A DNA stretch of 64,000 nucleotides from assembly GCF_001427105.1 (NCBI RefSeq), contig NZ_LMGI01000001.1:992001-1056000 (forward strand), read 5' to 3'. The DNA is from Sphingopyxis sp. Root154 (lineage in GTDB: Bacteria; Pseudomonadota; Alphaproteobacteria; Sphingomonadales; Sphingomonadaceae). The notes under the pieces were generated by a model. It was not told the DNA's origin and searched no databases. It was given only the letters and a program-made list of their open reading frames with translations. Below, piece by piece: positions 24,790-32,937 of this stretch (positions within the stretch are counted from its first letter, which is position 1; each line of letters opens with the position of its first letter). A program made the position numbers and the translations under genes.

Positions 24790-26742
24790 ATGGATTTTCG
24801 GGAAACGGAACGGGTGGAGACGAGCGACGTGGCGACGGTGGAACTGACGAAGAATGAAGCCCCCGTGGCAAGCGACTCGAAGGGCGAATCGGCTCCCGAT
24901 GCGGCACCGACGGCGAAGCTCAACGACAGCAGCGAGGCCAAGGTCCACGCGCGCCGATTCGAGGTCGTGACCGATCGCAGCCGCGACGCGCTGCTCACCG
25001 ACTTCGGCAAGGAAACGCTCGAGGATCGCTACCTCCTCCCCGGCGAATCCTATCAGGATCTCTTCGCGCGCGTCGCGTCGGCCTATGCCGACGACCAGGA
25101 GCATGCGCAGCGCCTCTACGACTATATCTCGAAACTGTGGTTCATGCCCGCGACCCCCGTTCTCTCGAACGGCGGCACCGGCCGCGGCCTGCCGATCAGC
25201 TGCTATCTGAACTCGGTCCCCGACAGCCTCGAAGGCATCGTCGAGACGTGGAACGAGAATGTCTGGCTCGCCAGCCGCGGCGGCGGCATCGGCACCTATT
25301 GGGGCAGCGTGCGCGGCATCGGCGAACCCGTCGGGCTCAACGGCAAGACCAGCGGCATCATCCCCTTCGTCCGCGTCATGGACTCGCTCACCCTCGCGAT
25401 CTCGCAGGGCAGCCTGCGCCGCGGTTCGGCCGCCTGCTATCTCGACATCTCGCACCCGGAGATCGAGGAGTTTCTCGAAATCCGCAAACCGTCGGGCGAT
25501 TTCAACCGCAAGGCGCTGAACCTCCACCACGGCGTGCTGATCACCGACGAGTTCATGGAAGCCGTCCGCGACGGCACCGAATTCAACCTGCGCAGCCCCA
25601 AGGACCAGAGCGTCCGCGGCAGCGTCGACGCGCGCTCGCTGTTCCAGAAGCTCGTCGAAACGCGCCTCGCGACCGGCGAGCCCTACATCATCTTCATCGA
25701 CCAGGTGAACCGCATGATGCCGAAGCATCACCGCGACTTGGGCCTCAAGGTCACCACCTCGAACCTCTGCAGCGAAATCACGCTGCCTACCGGCCGCGAC
25801 CATCTGGGTCAGGATCGCACCGCGGTCTGCTGCCTCTCGTCGCTCAACCTCGAAACGTGGGACGAGTGGAACGGCGACAAGGGCTTCATCGAAGATGTCA
25901 TGCGCATGCTCGATAACGTCCTCCAGGATTATATCGACCGCGCCCCGCCCGAAATGGCGCGCGCCAAGTACAGCGCGAGCCGCGAACGCTCGGTCGGCCT
26001 CGGCGTGATGGGCTTCCACAGCTTCCTCCAGGCACGCGGCCTGCCGTTCGAGGGCGCGATGGCGAAGTCGTCGAATCTCCGCGTCTTCAAGCATATCCGC
26101 GCGCAGGTCGATCAGGCGTCGATGCTGCTCGCCAAGGAACGCGGCCCCTGCCCCGACGCCGCCGATCAGGGCGTGATGGAGCGCTTCAGCTGCAAGATGG
26201 CGATCGCGCCGACCGCGTCGATCTCGATCATCTGCGGCGGCACCAGCGCGTGCATCGAGCCGGTGCCCGCGAACATCTACACGCACAAGACGCTGTCGGG
26301 CAGCTTCTCGATCCGCAACCCGCACCTCGAGGCTTTGCTTGTCGACAAGGCGAAGAACAGCGACAATATCTGGAACTCGATTCTGGAGAAGGGCGGCAGC
26401 GTCCAGCACCTCGACTTCCTGTCGCAGGACGAGAAGGACTGCTACAAGACCAGCTTCGAGATCGACCAGCGCTGGCTGCTCGAACTCTCGGCCGACCGCA
26501 CGCCCTATATCGATCAGGCGCAGTCGCTGAACCTGTTCATCCCCGCCGACGTCGAGAAATGGGATCTGCTCATGCTCCACTACCGTGCGTGGGAACTCGG
26601 CATCAAATCGCTCTATTATCTCCGCTCGAAATCGGTGCAGCGCGCCGGCTTCGCGGGCGGGGTCGAGGCCGACAACACCGCCGAAGCCCCGGTGTACGAC
26701 CTGCAGACCACCGATTACGACGAGTGTCTGGCCTGCCAGTAA
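24790..26742 (+). CDS. nrdA: Class I ribonucleoside-diphosphate reductase alpha subunit
   Basis: A 650-residue NrdA that reduces ribonucleoside diphosphates with NrdB. After a variable acidic N terminus the catalytic fold starts near residue 60. Thiols are visible: LPISCYLNS (active-site pair), SNLCSEITLPT (radical Cys and Glu), CCLSSLN, and the C-terminal CLACQ shuttle. PTASISIICGG is the conserved glycyl loop. No ATP-cone is apparent at the N terminus, unlike E. coli NrdA, so overall activity control is likely absent or different. ATG 24790 chosen; an upstream ATG at 24706 would translate across the candidate LexA box. Confidence 0.95.
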   Translation: MDFRETERVETSDVATVELTKNEAPVASDSKGESAPDAAPTAKLNDSSEAKVHARRFEVVTDRSRDALLTDFGKETLEDRYLLPGESYQDLFARVASAYADDQEHAQRLYDYISKLWFMPATPVLSNGGTGRGLPISCYLNSVPDSLEGIVETWNENVWLASRGGGIGTYWGSVRGIGEPVGLNGKTSGIIPFVRVMDSLTLAISQGSLRRGSAACYLDISHPEIEEFLEIRKPSGDFNRKALNLHHGVLITDEFMEAVRDGTEFNLRSPKDQSVRGSVDARSLFQKLVETRLATGEPYIIFIDQVNRMMPKHHRDLGLKVTTSNLCSEITLPTGRDHLGQDRTAVCCLSSLNLETWDEWNGDKGFIEDVMRMLDNVLQDYIDRAPPEMARAKYSASRERSVGLGVMGFHSFLQARGLPFEGAMAKSSNLRVFKHIRAQVDQASMLLAKERGPCPDAADQGVMERFSCKMAIAPTASISIICGGTSACIEPVPANIYTHKTLSGSFSIRNPHLEALLVDKAKNSDNIWNSILEKGGSVQHLDFLSQDEKDCYKTSFEIDQRWLLELSADRTPYIDQAQSLNLFIPADVEKWDLLMLHYRAWELGIKSLYYLRSKSVQRAGFAGGVEADNTAEAPVYDLQTTDYDECLACQ

Positions 26743-26756
26743 AGCTTATCCTCCCT

Positions 26757-26834
26757 CGTCACCCCGGACTTGATCCGGGGTCCACGCGAGGGAGCAGAGC
26801 CCATCGATGGATTCCGGCTTTCGCCGGAATGACG
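26757..26834. repeat. Dispersed palindromic repeat, copy 3, inside the nrd operon
   Basis: Left half CGTCACCCCGGACTTGATCC as in other copies, right half replaced by GGATTCCGGCTTTCGCCGG and AATGACG. It fills most of the nrdA-nrdB gap and may lower or stabilise nrdA versus nrdB mRNA. Confidence 0.85.
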
Positions 26835-26862
26835 AAAAAAATCTGACCCGAGGATAGCCGCC

Positions 26863-27927
26863 ATGCCGTTGTTAGAATCCCGCAACACCTACAAGCCCTT
26901 CGAATATCCGTGGGCGTTCGATTTCTGGAAGCGCCAGCAGCAGATCCACTGGGTTCCCGAGGAAGTGCCGCTGGGCGAGGATTGCCGCGACTGGGCGCAG
27001 AAGATCAGCGACCACGAACGCAACCTGCTCACGCAGATTTTCCGCTTCTTCACGCAGGCCGATATCGAGGTGCAGGATTGCTACCACGACAAGTACGGCC
27101 GCGTGTTCAAGCCGACCGAAATCAAGATGATGCTGACCGCGTTCAGCAACATGGAAACCGTGCACATCGCGGCTTATTCGCACCTGCTCGACACGATCGG
27201 CATGCCCGAAAGCGAATATGGCATGTTCCTCGAATATGACGAGATGCGCGCCAAGCACGACTATATGCAGCAGTTCGGCGTCGACAATGACGAGGATATC
27301 GCGCGCACGCTCGCGATGTTCGGCGGATTTACCGAGGGCCTCCAGCTCTTCGCCAGCTTCGCGATGCTGATGAACTTCCCGCGCTTCAACAAGATGAAGG
27401 GCATGGGCCAGATCGTCAGCTGGTCGATCCGCGACGAAAGCCTCCACTGCGAAGGCATCATCAAGCTGTTCCACACCTTCACCAAGGAACGCGACTGCCT
27501 GACCAAGGCGGTGAAGGAAGACATCATCGACACCTGCCAGAAAACGGTGCGGCTCGAGGATGCGTTCATCGACCTCGCGTTCGAACAGGGCCCCGTCCCC
27601 GGCATGACGCCCAAGGAAATCAAGCGCTACATCCGCTACATCGCCGACTGGCGCCTCGGGCAGCTCGGCTTCGCGCCGATCTACATGATCGAGGAGCACC
27701 CGCTTCCCTGGCTCGCCCCGCTGCTCAACGGCGTCGAGCACGCCAACTTCTTCGAAACGCGCGCGACCGAATATAGCAAGGGCGCGACGCGCGGCGAGTG
27801 GAACAATGTCTGGTCCAGCTTCGACAACCGCAAGAAGGCCAAGGCGAACGACGACGGCGCGCCCGTCATCACCGCCGAAACCGACGGCGACGACATGTTC
27901 AAACAGGCGGGCATCGCCGCCGAGTAA
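26863..27927 (+). CDS. nrdB: Class I ribonucleotide reductase beta subunit
   Basis: A 354-residue ferritin-fold NrdB that houses the diiron-tyrosyl radical. Ligand motifs appear in order: TQADIEVQD (Asp), NMETVHIAAYSHLL (Glu, His and the radical Tyr), GFTEGLQLFASFAML (Glu) and IRDESLHCEGI (Glu, His). The C-terminal tail ends GDDMFKQAGIAAE, the peptide that docks on NrdA. No N-terminal ATP-cone. GAGGA precedes the ATG by about eight bases. Cotranscription with nrdA is likely despite the repeat between them. Confidence 0.96.
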   Translation: MPLLESRNTYKPFEYPWAFDFWKRQQQIHWVPEEVPLGEDCRDWAQKISDHERNLLTQIFRFFTQADIEVQDCYHDKYGRVFKPTEIKMMLTAFSNMETVHIAAYSHLLDTIGMPESEYGMFLEYDEMRAKHDYMQQFGVDNDEDIARTLAMFGGFTEGLQLFASFAMLMNFPRFNKMKGMGQIVSWSIRDESLHCEGIIKLFHTFTKERDCLTKAVKEDIIDTCQKTVRLEDAFIDLAFEQGPVPGMTPKEIKRYIRYIADWRLGQLGFAPIYMIEEHPLPWLAPLLNGVEHANFFETRATEYSKGATRGEWNNVWSSFDNRKKAKANDDGAPVITAETDGDDMFKQAGIAAE

Positions 27928-27935
27928 ATTCTGCT

Positions 27936-28001
27936 CCCCTCCCGCAAGCGGGAGGGGCAGCGAGACTTGCCAGCTGGCTGGCTAGTCGCAGCGGGGTGGG
28001 C
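27936..28001 (+). repeat. Second dispersed repeat family, copy A
   Basis: A 66-base element starting CCCCTCCCGCAAGCGGGAGG and containing GCAGCGAGACTTGCCAGC and GTCGCAGCGGGGTGGGC. The same element, about 85% alike, is at 58112-58178 in inverted orientation. The start forms a hairpin that may terminate nrdB transcription. Confidence 0.85.
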
Positions 28002-28045
28002 TACCGAGGCACAAAGCCACCCGGCGACCCACACAGGAAAAGCAA

Positions 28046-28270
28046 ATGACCGAAAAACAGAAACTCATCATCCTCAGCCAGCCGCAGCGCACGACGCTCG
28101 AAGGCCTGTCGAACCGCCGCCCCCAACTCCCCACCGACCCGATCCGCGACGAACTCGTCACGCTGGGACTGGTCGTGAAGCAGGGCGCCAAATGGGCGCT
28201 GACCCCGCAGGGCAAAAAGGTGCTGGCGGCGAGCTCGAACCGGCGGAATGCGGGCGGGTTTTCGGTTTGA
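28046..28270 (+). CDS. Small hypothetical protein, 74 aa
   Basis: A short basic protein starting MTEKQKLIILSQPQRTTLEG and ending RRNAGGFSV, with IRDELVTLGLVVKQGAKWAL in the middle, which resembles a winged-helix wing (a helix followed by a Gly-Lys-Trp hairpin). Codon use is like that of neighbours. Role unknown; a small DNA-binding protein is possible. Confidence 0.65.
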   Translation: MTEKQKLIILSQPQRTTLEGLSNRRPQLPTDPIRDELVTLGLVVKQGAKWALTPQGKKVLAASSNRRNAGGFSV

Positions 28271-28311
28271 GGGCGATTTGGCGCGTAGGTTAAAATGGCC
28301 GCGTGCAGAAG

Positions 28312-29124
28312 CTAAGAAACAGTTTTAGAAATCTTCGCGACACCATCTATTAGATCTTGAACTTGATCTGACGTTGGATCGGCAGCCTTTTTATGATCAC
28401 ACAAATTTCTTATATCGCCTAAATGTTGGATGAATCTCCACTGCGATACATCAATGATATTATTATCTTTAAGTAGGTCATTGAGGACAGAAATTGTAGG
28501 ATTCTGCTTAACGATTTTTATCGCATGGTTACCGCAAACCGCTTTTAAATGACTCTCTAACACAACGCCAGCGACAGCCCCGGCTGCTCGCGTAAACTTA
28601 TTTTTTAGCAGTACACGAGCGGCGTCAATCTCATCATCGAGCAAATCGGCTTGGACCAACGACAGAATCTCGAAAAGTGAACTTTTGAATCTTTGCTCAG
28701 AGGATTCAAATATATTCCGCTGTATGCGAAACTGCGGAAGAGCGGCAGTAGTATCTACCTTAACTTCTCCCCAAGAGTCTGAAACCCTCAATCCCTGCAA
28801 ATAGTCGTGGATCACGTAATTTCCAAACTTTATATCCTTCCTGCCCTTGGGAACCTCATACAAGGCAGTAAAATCATTCACTCGATCTGGAATAAGCTGC
28901 CGCACTATAGCAAGAGACTCTGAATACCATTTTTGGTAATCTCTATGAAAAGAAGGTAGATCTTTTACAAATTTATCAAGACCATCTTCGTTTTTAAATT
29001 GCTTATTTAGCTGTTCGCGCATTTCTTCCGGAAACAAATCAAATTGCATCCTAAGCTCAAGCTGAAAGCCAAGATCTTTTAGGCGCTTGAAGTCCTCTTC
29101 GTAGCGATCCAAATTAGACGCCAT
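28312..29124 (-). CDS. AT-rich gene, HEPN-motif protein (putative defence RNase)
   Basis: A 270-residue protein whose gene is far richer in A and T than anything around it, a sign of recent transfer. The N-terminal half is helical and charged (NLDRYEEDFKRLKDLGFQLE; FHRDYQKWYSESLAIVRQL). The C-terminal half (from about residue 160) contains ARVLLKNKFTRAAGAVAGVV, VCGNHAIKIV and GDIRNLCDHKKA, where RNLCDH is an R-x4-H motif of HEPN ribonucleases, followed by DQVQDLIDGVAKI. HEPN proteins commonly act as toxins or in phage defence; here no antitoxin is adjacent. Flanked by repeats on both sides. Confidence 0.72.
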   Translation of the reverse strand: MASNLDRYEEDFKRLKDLGFQLELRMQFDLFPEEMREQLNKQFKNEDGLDKFVKDLPSFHRDYQKWYSESLAIVRQLIPDRVNDFTALYEVPKGRKDIKFGNYVIHDYLQGLRVSDSWGEVKVDTTAALPQFRIQRNIFESSEQRFKSSLFEILSLVQADLLDDEIDAARVLLKNKFTRAAGAVAGVVLESHLKAVCGNHAIKIVKQNPTISVLNDLLKDNNIIDVSQWRFIQHLGDIRNLCDHKKAADPTSDQVQDLIDGVAKISKTVS

Positions 29125-29221
29125 GTCACTCCCCCAAATCTAGTTTCGTCATCGTTTAGATTAACGGCGTTCCCGTGACGATGTATCGACCTCGCATGAC
29201 GCATCAATCTTGCTCCGCCCT

Positions 29222-29248
29222 TGACCCTAGATCAAGTCCGGCATGACG
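29222..29248. repeat. Half copy of the palindromic repeat (copy 4)
   Basis: Only the right half, TGACCCTAGATCAAGTCCGG then CATGACG, is present, upstream of the HEPN gene. Confidence 0.7.
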
Positions 29249-29282
29249 ACCCGAAGAGACGCCTCAAATCCGACCCAATCTT

Positions 29283-29310
29283 CGTCACCCCGGACTTGAT
29301 CCGGGGTCTA
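29283..29310. repeat. Half copy of the palindromic repeat (copy 5)
   Basis: Left half CGTCACCCCGGACTTGATCC then GGGGTCTA, ending 23 bases before the GIY-YIG start codon. Confidence 0.85.
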
Positions 29311-29332
29311 TCGCCGCCCTAGCCTCCACCCC

Positions 29333-29647
29333 ATGCACGCCGACTTCCAGCCCTGCGCCTATATCATGGCAAGCGCGCGGCACGGCACGCTCTACACCGG
29401 CGTCACCTCGCACCTGATCCAGCGTATCTGCCAGCACCGCGACGGCAGTTTCGGCGGCTTCACCGACCGCTATGGCGTCAAAACGCTCGTCTGGTTCGAA
29501 CTCGCCGGGACGATGCACGCCGCGATCACGCGCGAAAAGCAGATCAAGAACTGGCAGCGCAAGTGGAAGATCGACCTGATCGAGGCGGCAAACCCGGATT
29601 GGCGCGACTTGGCTGAGGAATTGGGATTGCCGCCGCTGGGTGGGTGA
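29333..29647 (+). CDS. GIY-YIG nuclease family protein, repeat-flanked
   Basis: A 104-residue single-domain GIY-YIG protein of the UPF0213/YhbQ-like type: AYIMASARHGTLYTGVTSHL (the GIY-YIG strands), IQRICQHRDGSFGGFTDRYG (catalytic Arg region), LVWFELAGTMHAAITREKQI (catalytic Glu) and KNWQRKWKIDLIE. Small GIY-YIG proteins nick or cut structured DNA. One repeat half ends 23 bases before it and a full one starts 30 bases after, an arrangement that suggests a link to repeat spread. That link is inference. Confidence 0.87.
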   Translation: MHADFQPCAYIMASARHGTLYTGVTSHLIQRICQHRDGSFGGFTDRYGVKTLVWFELAGTMHAAITREKQIKNWQRKWKIDLIEAANPDWRDLAEELGLPPLGG

Positions 29648-29676
29648 CGGCCCTCCACCACACCTCCCCCCTCATT

Positions 29677-29749
29677 CGTCATGCCGGACTTGATCCGGCA
29701 TCCATAGCAGCGCCGGCGTCATGGACCCCGGATCAAGTCCGGGGTGACG
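29677..29749. repeat. Dispersed palindromic repeat, copy 6, full length
   Basis: CGTCATGCCGGACTTGATCC at the left, CCCCGGATCAAGTCCGGGGT then GACG at the right. Follows the GIY-YIG gene. Confidence 0.9.
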
Positions 29750-29889
29750 AAAGAGGGGTAGCATTTCTTGTTTCTAAGCCTTCGCGCGAAGCTCAATCCC
29801 CGCGCCGCACCGCGCGCCAAATCCTATTTCGCACACCCCACCCCAAAAACCGCTGTCCTACATTATTCGCCTATGCTCCAAACTGGCAG

Positions 29890-30603
29890 ATGAGCCACAT
29901 GGCCCCCATCCCCGCGCCCGACGCGACACCCGCTCCCACGACCGAAACCACCCCCGCGCTCGACGCGCACGGCCACGACCCTGCCGCTTACGACTGGGTG
30001 CCGGTGCTGAAAAAGCGCCGCAAGGACGGCTGGTCGCCCGACAGACAGCGCGCCTTTACCGAGGCGCTGGCCGACAGCGGCTCGGTCGCCACCGCCGCGC
30101 AATGTGTCGGCATGTCCGAATCCTCCGCCTATCGCCTGCGCCGCGCGCCGGGGGCGGAGGCGTTCGACCGCGCCTGGTCGGCGGCGATCGACGCGGCGTC
30201 GAAGAAATTGCTCGACGCCGCTTTCGAACGCGCGCTGGTCGGCAGCGAAGAGCCGGTGTTCGACCGCGACGGCAACCGCGTCGGCCGCTGCCTGCGCCAG
30301 AGCGACCGCTTGCGGATGTTCCTGCTGCGCGCCTATGGCCCCGACCGGTTTCGCGACGCCGGCCCCGACCGCATCGCCGCCCCCGCCACCACCCCGGTGG
30401 CCGAGGCGTTGGTCCATCTGCACCCCGAACCGCCGGCCGCGCCCGCCGCGCTGATGGCCCCGGGCGATCTCGCGGTGGCGCTGGAAGTGGCCGATCTGTG
30501 CGACGGAGAACTACCGCACTGGTATCGCGACGACGCGGGCGAAGCGGTCCCGGCGTCGCCGGCGATGCCGACGCGCGATGACGACAGGGCTGAACTTCGC
30601 TGA
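29890..30603 (+). CDS. Terminase-small-subunit-like HTH protein, paralogue of 42032-43264
   Basis: A 237-residue protein. After a Pro/Thr-rich start (MSHMAPIPAPDATPAPTTET) comes DGWSPDRQRAFTEALADSGS and VATAAQCVGMSESSAYRLRR, a helix-turn-helix as in phBC6A51-type phage terminase small subunits, then EAFDRAWSAAIDAASKKLLD. The region GSEEPVFDRDGNRVGRCLR and RMFLLRAYGPDRFRD is shared with sphingomonad orphan proteins. Without a large terminase subunit nearby it is probably a DNA-binding regulator or phage relic. ATG 29890 or 29899 could be the start. Confidence 0.72.
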   Translation: MSHMAPIPAPDATPAPTTETTPALDAHGHDPAAYDWVPVLKKRRKDGWSPDRQRAFTEALADSGSVATAAQCVGMSESSAYRLRRAPGAEAFDRAWSAAIDAASKKLLDAAFERALVGSEEPVFDRDGNRVGRCLRQSDRLRMFLLRAYGPDRFRDAGPDRIAAPATTPVAEALVHLHPEPPAAPAALMAPGDLAVALEVADLCDGELPHWYRDDAGEAVPASPAMPTRDDDRAELR

Positions 30604-30635
30604 ACTTTGGGACCGCCAGAGCGACCCCGCGCGCG

Positions 30636-31133
30636 TCAATGCACGGTAACCGGCCGCATCGCCCCGCTCACCCGCGCCACCGCGAACATCACCCCGTCGC
30701 GCACTACCTCGGGCGGGTCTTCGAGCATATAGAGCTTCACCAGCTCGCGCGTGACTTCGCTGTCGTCGTCGACGACCAGCCGCAGCGATTCCACCCCCAT
30801 ATTGCCGCGCGCCACCACCACGTCGCGCACCAGCGCGAGCGGCCAGCGCGCGCTGCCGCCGCGATAGAGCGTCACCCCGTCGTGGCGCAGATAATCGCCG
30901 CGCCGCCGCCACATACCGATCACATAGGCCCACACCGCCAGCACCGCGGCGATCCCGAGCAGCAGCAACGGCTGCCCGAACACCATGTTCCAGAAGGCAT
31001 CGACCGGAGTGCCGCCCCAGTCGAGCCGCGCGGCGAGCACGCCGAGCAGCACCGCGCACGCGAATTGCCACCCCACCAGCGGCGCCGCGCGCAGCCGTGC
31101 CACCACCACCATTTTCCGGTCCCCGTCAGTCAT
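30636..31133 (-). CDS. Membrane protein with PH-like C-terminal domain
   Basis: A 165-residue protein with two membrane helices (PLVGWQFACAVLLGVLAARL and PLLLLGIAAVLAVWAYVIGM) followed by a soluble beta-rich segment (LRHDGVTLYRGGSARWPLAL, VRDVVVARGNMGVESL). Two helices followed by a small beta domain recalls bPH2/YdbT-like proteins, but that is a weak likeness. Convergent to the HTH gene. Function unknown. Confidence 0.7.
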   Translation of the reverse strand: MTDGDRKMVVVARLRAAPLVGWQFACAVLLGVLAARLDWGGTPVDAFWNMVFGQPLLLLGIAAVLAVWAYVIGMWRRRGDYLRHDGVTLYRGGSARWPLALVRDVVVARGNMGVESLRLVVDDDSEVTRELVKLYMLEDPPEVVRDGVMFAVARVSGAMRPVTVH

Positions 31134-31563
31134 CGCGGCCTAAATAGGGATCGTCGCCGCCCCGCGCTACCCCGCCCCGGCTTATGCCCTTTCGCGCCGG
31201 TGCGAAACAGGACCGCGCGCGCCTTTCCGACATTGCCGCCGCGTGCCAGCCTCGCGCCCCTCGCTCTTTTGAACCGTTGAAATCCGCAGCCGCCCCGCCG
31301 CGCGAATACATCGCACGCGCGCGCGACCTTTGCGACCTTTGGTCCGGGCGCGCCGTGGGCGACCTTTGCGATCTTCGCTCCGCCCTCCCCCGTGCCGACG
31401 CCTTGTTCCGAGGCGCGAAGAGGCGGCAAGTCTGACAAGCTGCCCCCCCCATCGGCCCGCCCGCTTATCCCACTCGCCGAACGCCAAAGGGCGCGGACGG
31501 GCAGGCGACCGGCGGGCACCGCGACGCTGCAAAGGGAACCTAAGGGTGAAGCATCCGTAAGTA
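31134..31563. other. 430-base gap with imperfect direct repeats, no confident gene
   Basis: Long frames exist on both strands, but they are very Arg-rich, lack ribosome sites and overlap one another, so none is called. The stretch contains GCGACCTTTGCGACCTTTGG (31323-31342) and a second GCGACCTTTGCGATCTT (31359-31375). It could hold the promoter of the next gene. Confidence 0.5.
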
Positions 31564-31773
31564 ATGCGGCGCGACGGCTGCGCCCAGGGAGTCGAGATCA
31601 TCGAGACCAGAATCCTCATTGCCTACGGCCTGATCCTGTTGCTGGTCGCGGCGGCGATCGCCGGCATCGCGTACCTGCGCCACAACCGCCACGACCGCAA
31701 AATCGCCCGCCAGCGCGCGCGCGAACAGCTGCGTCAGAATGCGCGCCGCGACGCGGCGTCCCGACCGGACTAA
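31564..31773 (+). CDS. Small single-pass membrane protein, 69 aa
   Basis: One transmembrane helix (IAYGLILLLVAAAIAGIAYL) followed by a very basic tail (RHNRHDRKIARQRAREQLR). An N-terminal anchor with a basic cytoplasmic tail is a common small-protein plan. ATG at 31564 or a downstream start near EIIETRI could be used; no strong ribosome site decides. Conserved function not recognised. Confidence 0.5.
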   Translation: MRRDGCAQGVEIIETRILIAYGLILLLVAAAIAGIAYLRHNRHDRKIARQRAREQLRQNARRDAASRPD

Positions 31774-31849
31774 CCGCCCCGGCCGCACGACGGATCGCCG
31801 CCCGCCGCGCCGGATCCTTGCTATACTCCGGCGCGAAAGGAGAAAGCCC

Positions 31850-32014
31850 ATGCAGGCTGTAACCGAAGGCGACCGCCGCAAGGAGGTTCGCATCCTCCTC
31901 GATCAGATTCAGGCGCACCCCGAACGCGACTGGACCGCAGCGCGCCAGCGCCTCGCTACCCTCAACAAACTGATCGCCGCGCCCCGAAAACCATCACGTT
32001 CGCAACCGCATTAG
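31850..32014 (+). CDS. Small hypothetical protein, 54 aa
   Basis: ATG at 31850 is preceded by AAAGGAGA at seven bases and by a TATACT -10-like box at 31822-31827. The product, starting MQAVTEGDRRKEVRILLDQI and containing DWTAARQRLATLNKLIAA, is a short helical charged protein. A longer reading from 31739 has only the Arg/Pro-rich upstream segment and is rejected. Confidence 0.6.
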   Translation: MQAVTEGDRRKEVRILLDQIQAHPERDWTAARQRLATLNKLIAAPRKPSRSQPH

Positions 32015-32172
32015 CCACTCGTCGCTCGCGCGCGCCGGTCCGTCGCAACCGGCCGGGCGCGATGCAACAATCGGACATTGCACAAGTTTGTCCCGTTAAG
32101 GCATCGGCGCCGCCCCCTTCCCCCCCGCGGGGCGCGCCGATGCCTGACCCAGATCCCACGACGGAGACAGAC

Positions 32173-32679
32173 ATGCGCAAAGCATTTGCCCTTCTGACGG
32201 TCGCCCCCGCCCTCCTCGTCGTCCCCGCGCTCGCCCAGACCGCACCCGCGCCCGCGCCCGCGCCCGCGCCGGCCCAGCTCGCCCCCGACGGCAGCGCCAA
32301 CGTCAATCTCGTCGGCAAGGTCGGACTGAAAGGCGGCGCGGTCGATGCTGCTGTCGATGGCGTCACCAACCCCGTCGGCGGCACTGTCGACCGCGTCGAC
32401 AGCACGGTCGGCAAGACCGTCGATGCCGCGAACCTTACTCTTGCGACGCGCGAACAGGTGCGCGCGGGGGCCGAACTTTACGACACCGGCGGCAACAGCG
32501 TCGGAACGGTACAGAGCGTCGAGGGCGACACTGCGGTCGTGGTCCGCGGCGGCAAGCTCTACAACGTGCCGATCGCCCAGATCTATCATGGCGCGGTGGG
32601 TGCGACCCACGGCCTCGTCACCAAATTGTCGAGCGCCGAAATCCAGGCACGCACCACCGCGGCGATCGAATCGCGCTGA
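32173..32679 (+). CDS. Secreted protein with Ala-Pro repeat and PRC-barrel-like end
   Basis: A 168-residue exported protein: signal peptide MRKAFALLTVAPALLVVPAL, then AQTAPAPAPAPAPAQLAPDG, a flexible linker. The middle (GKVGLKGGAVDAAVDGVTNP, VGGTVDRVDSTVGKTVDAAN) is repeat-like. The end (GAELYDTGGNSVGTVQSVEG, VVRGGKLYNVPIAQIY) looks like a PRC-barrel-type beta domain. It may lie at the cell envelope. ATG 32173 starts the signal peptide. Confidence 0.72.
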   Translation: MRKAFALLTVAPALLVVPALAQTAPAPAPAPAPAQLAPDGSANVNLVGKVGLKGGAVDAAVDGVTNPVGGTVDRVDSTVGKTVDAANLTLATREQVRAGAELYDTGGNSVGTVQSVEGDTAVVVRGGKLYNVPIAQIYHGAVGATHGLVTKLSSAEIQARTTAAIESR

Positions 32680-32732
32680 CACACGGAACTAGCCGCGGCG
32701 ACCCCTTGCAATAAGGGACGTGGCCGCGCTGG

Positions 32733-32758
32733 GGGGAGCCGGGTGCACTCGGCTCCCC
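32733..32758 (+). terminator. Hairpin after 32173-32679, first of two
   Basis: Stem GGGGAGCCG (32733-32741) with CGGCTCCCC (32750-32758), loop of eight bases. Followed by TTAAAA rather than a T run, so a weaker terminator. Confidence 0.6.
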
Positions 32759-32800
32759 GCCTTAAAATTCAGGAGACCGCATCGCGCCAGCGATCGGGGA

Positions 32801-32825
32801 GGGAGCCGGGACACCGGCTCCCTTT
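32801..32825 (+). terminator. Second hairpin with shared arm sequence
   Basis: Stem GGGAGCCGG (32801-32809) with CCGGCTCCC (32814-32822), four-base loop, then TTT. The GGGAGCCGG arm is shared with the first hairpin, so the two could also pair with each other. Confidence 0.6.
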
Positions 32826-32854
32826 CGCCGTTGTGCCGAGCCCGCAAATGAAAA

Positions 32855-32883
32855 TGGCCCGCCCCAGGGGAGGGGACGGGCCA
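32855..32883 (-). terminator. Terminator after the DUF2171 gene
   Basis: On the minus strand TGGCCCGTCCCC pairs with GGGGCGGGCCA (one mismatch), followed by TTTTCATTT. It ends the gene at 32938-33183. Confidence 0.7.
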
Positions 32884-32937
32884 GTTCGGTGCCGGCGCGC
32901 CCGATTGCGCCGCCGGCCCTCTGTTATCTCGTCGGGG

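Noticed and set aside
31130..31619. Arg-rich frames on the minus strand in the 31 kb gap
   Set aside because: Overlapping frames in all phases, no start signals, extreme composition.
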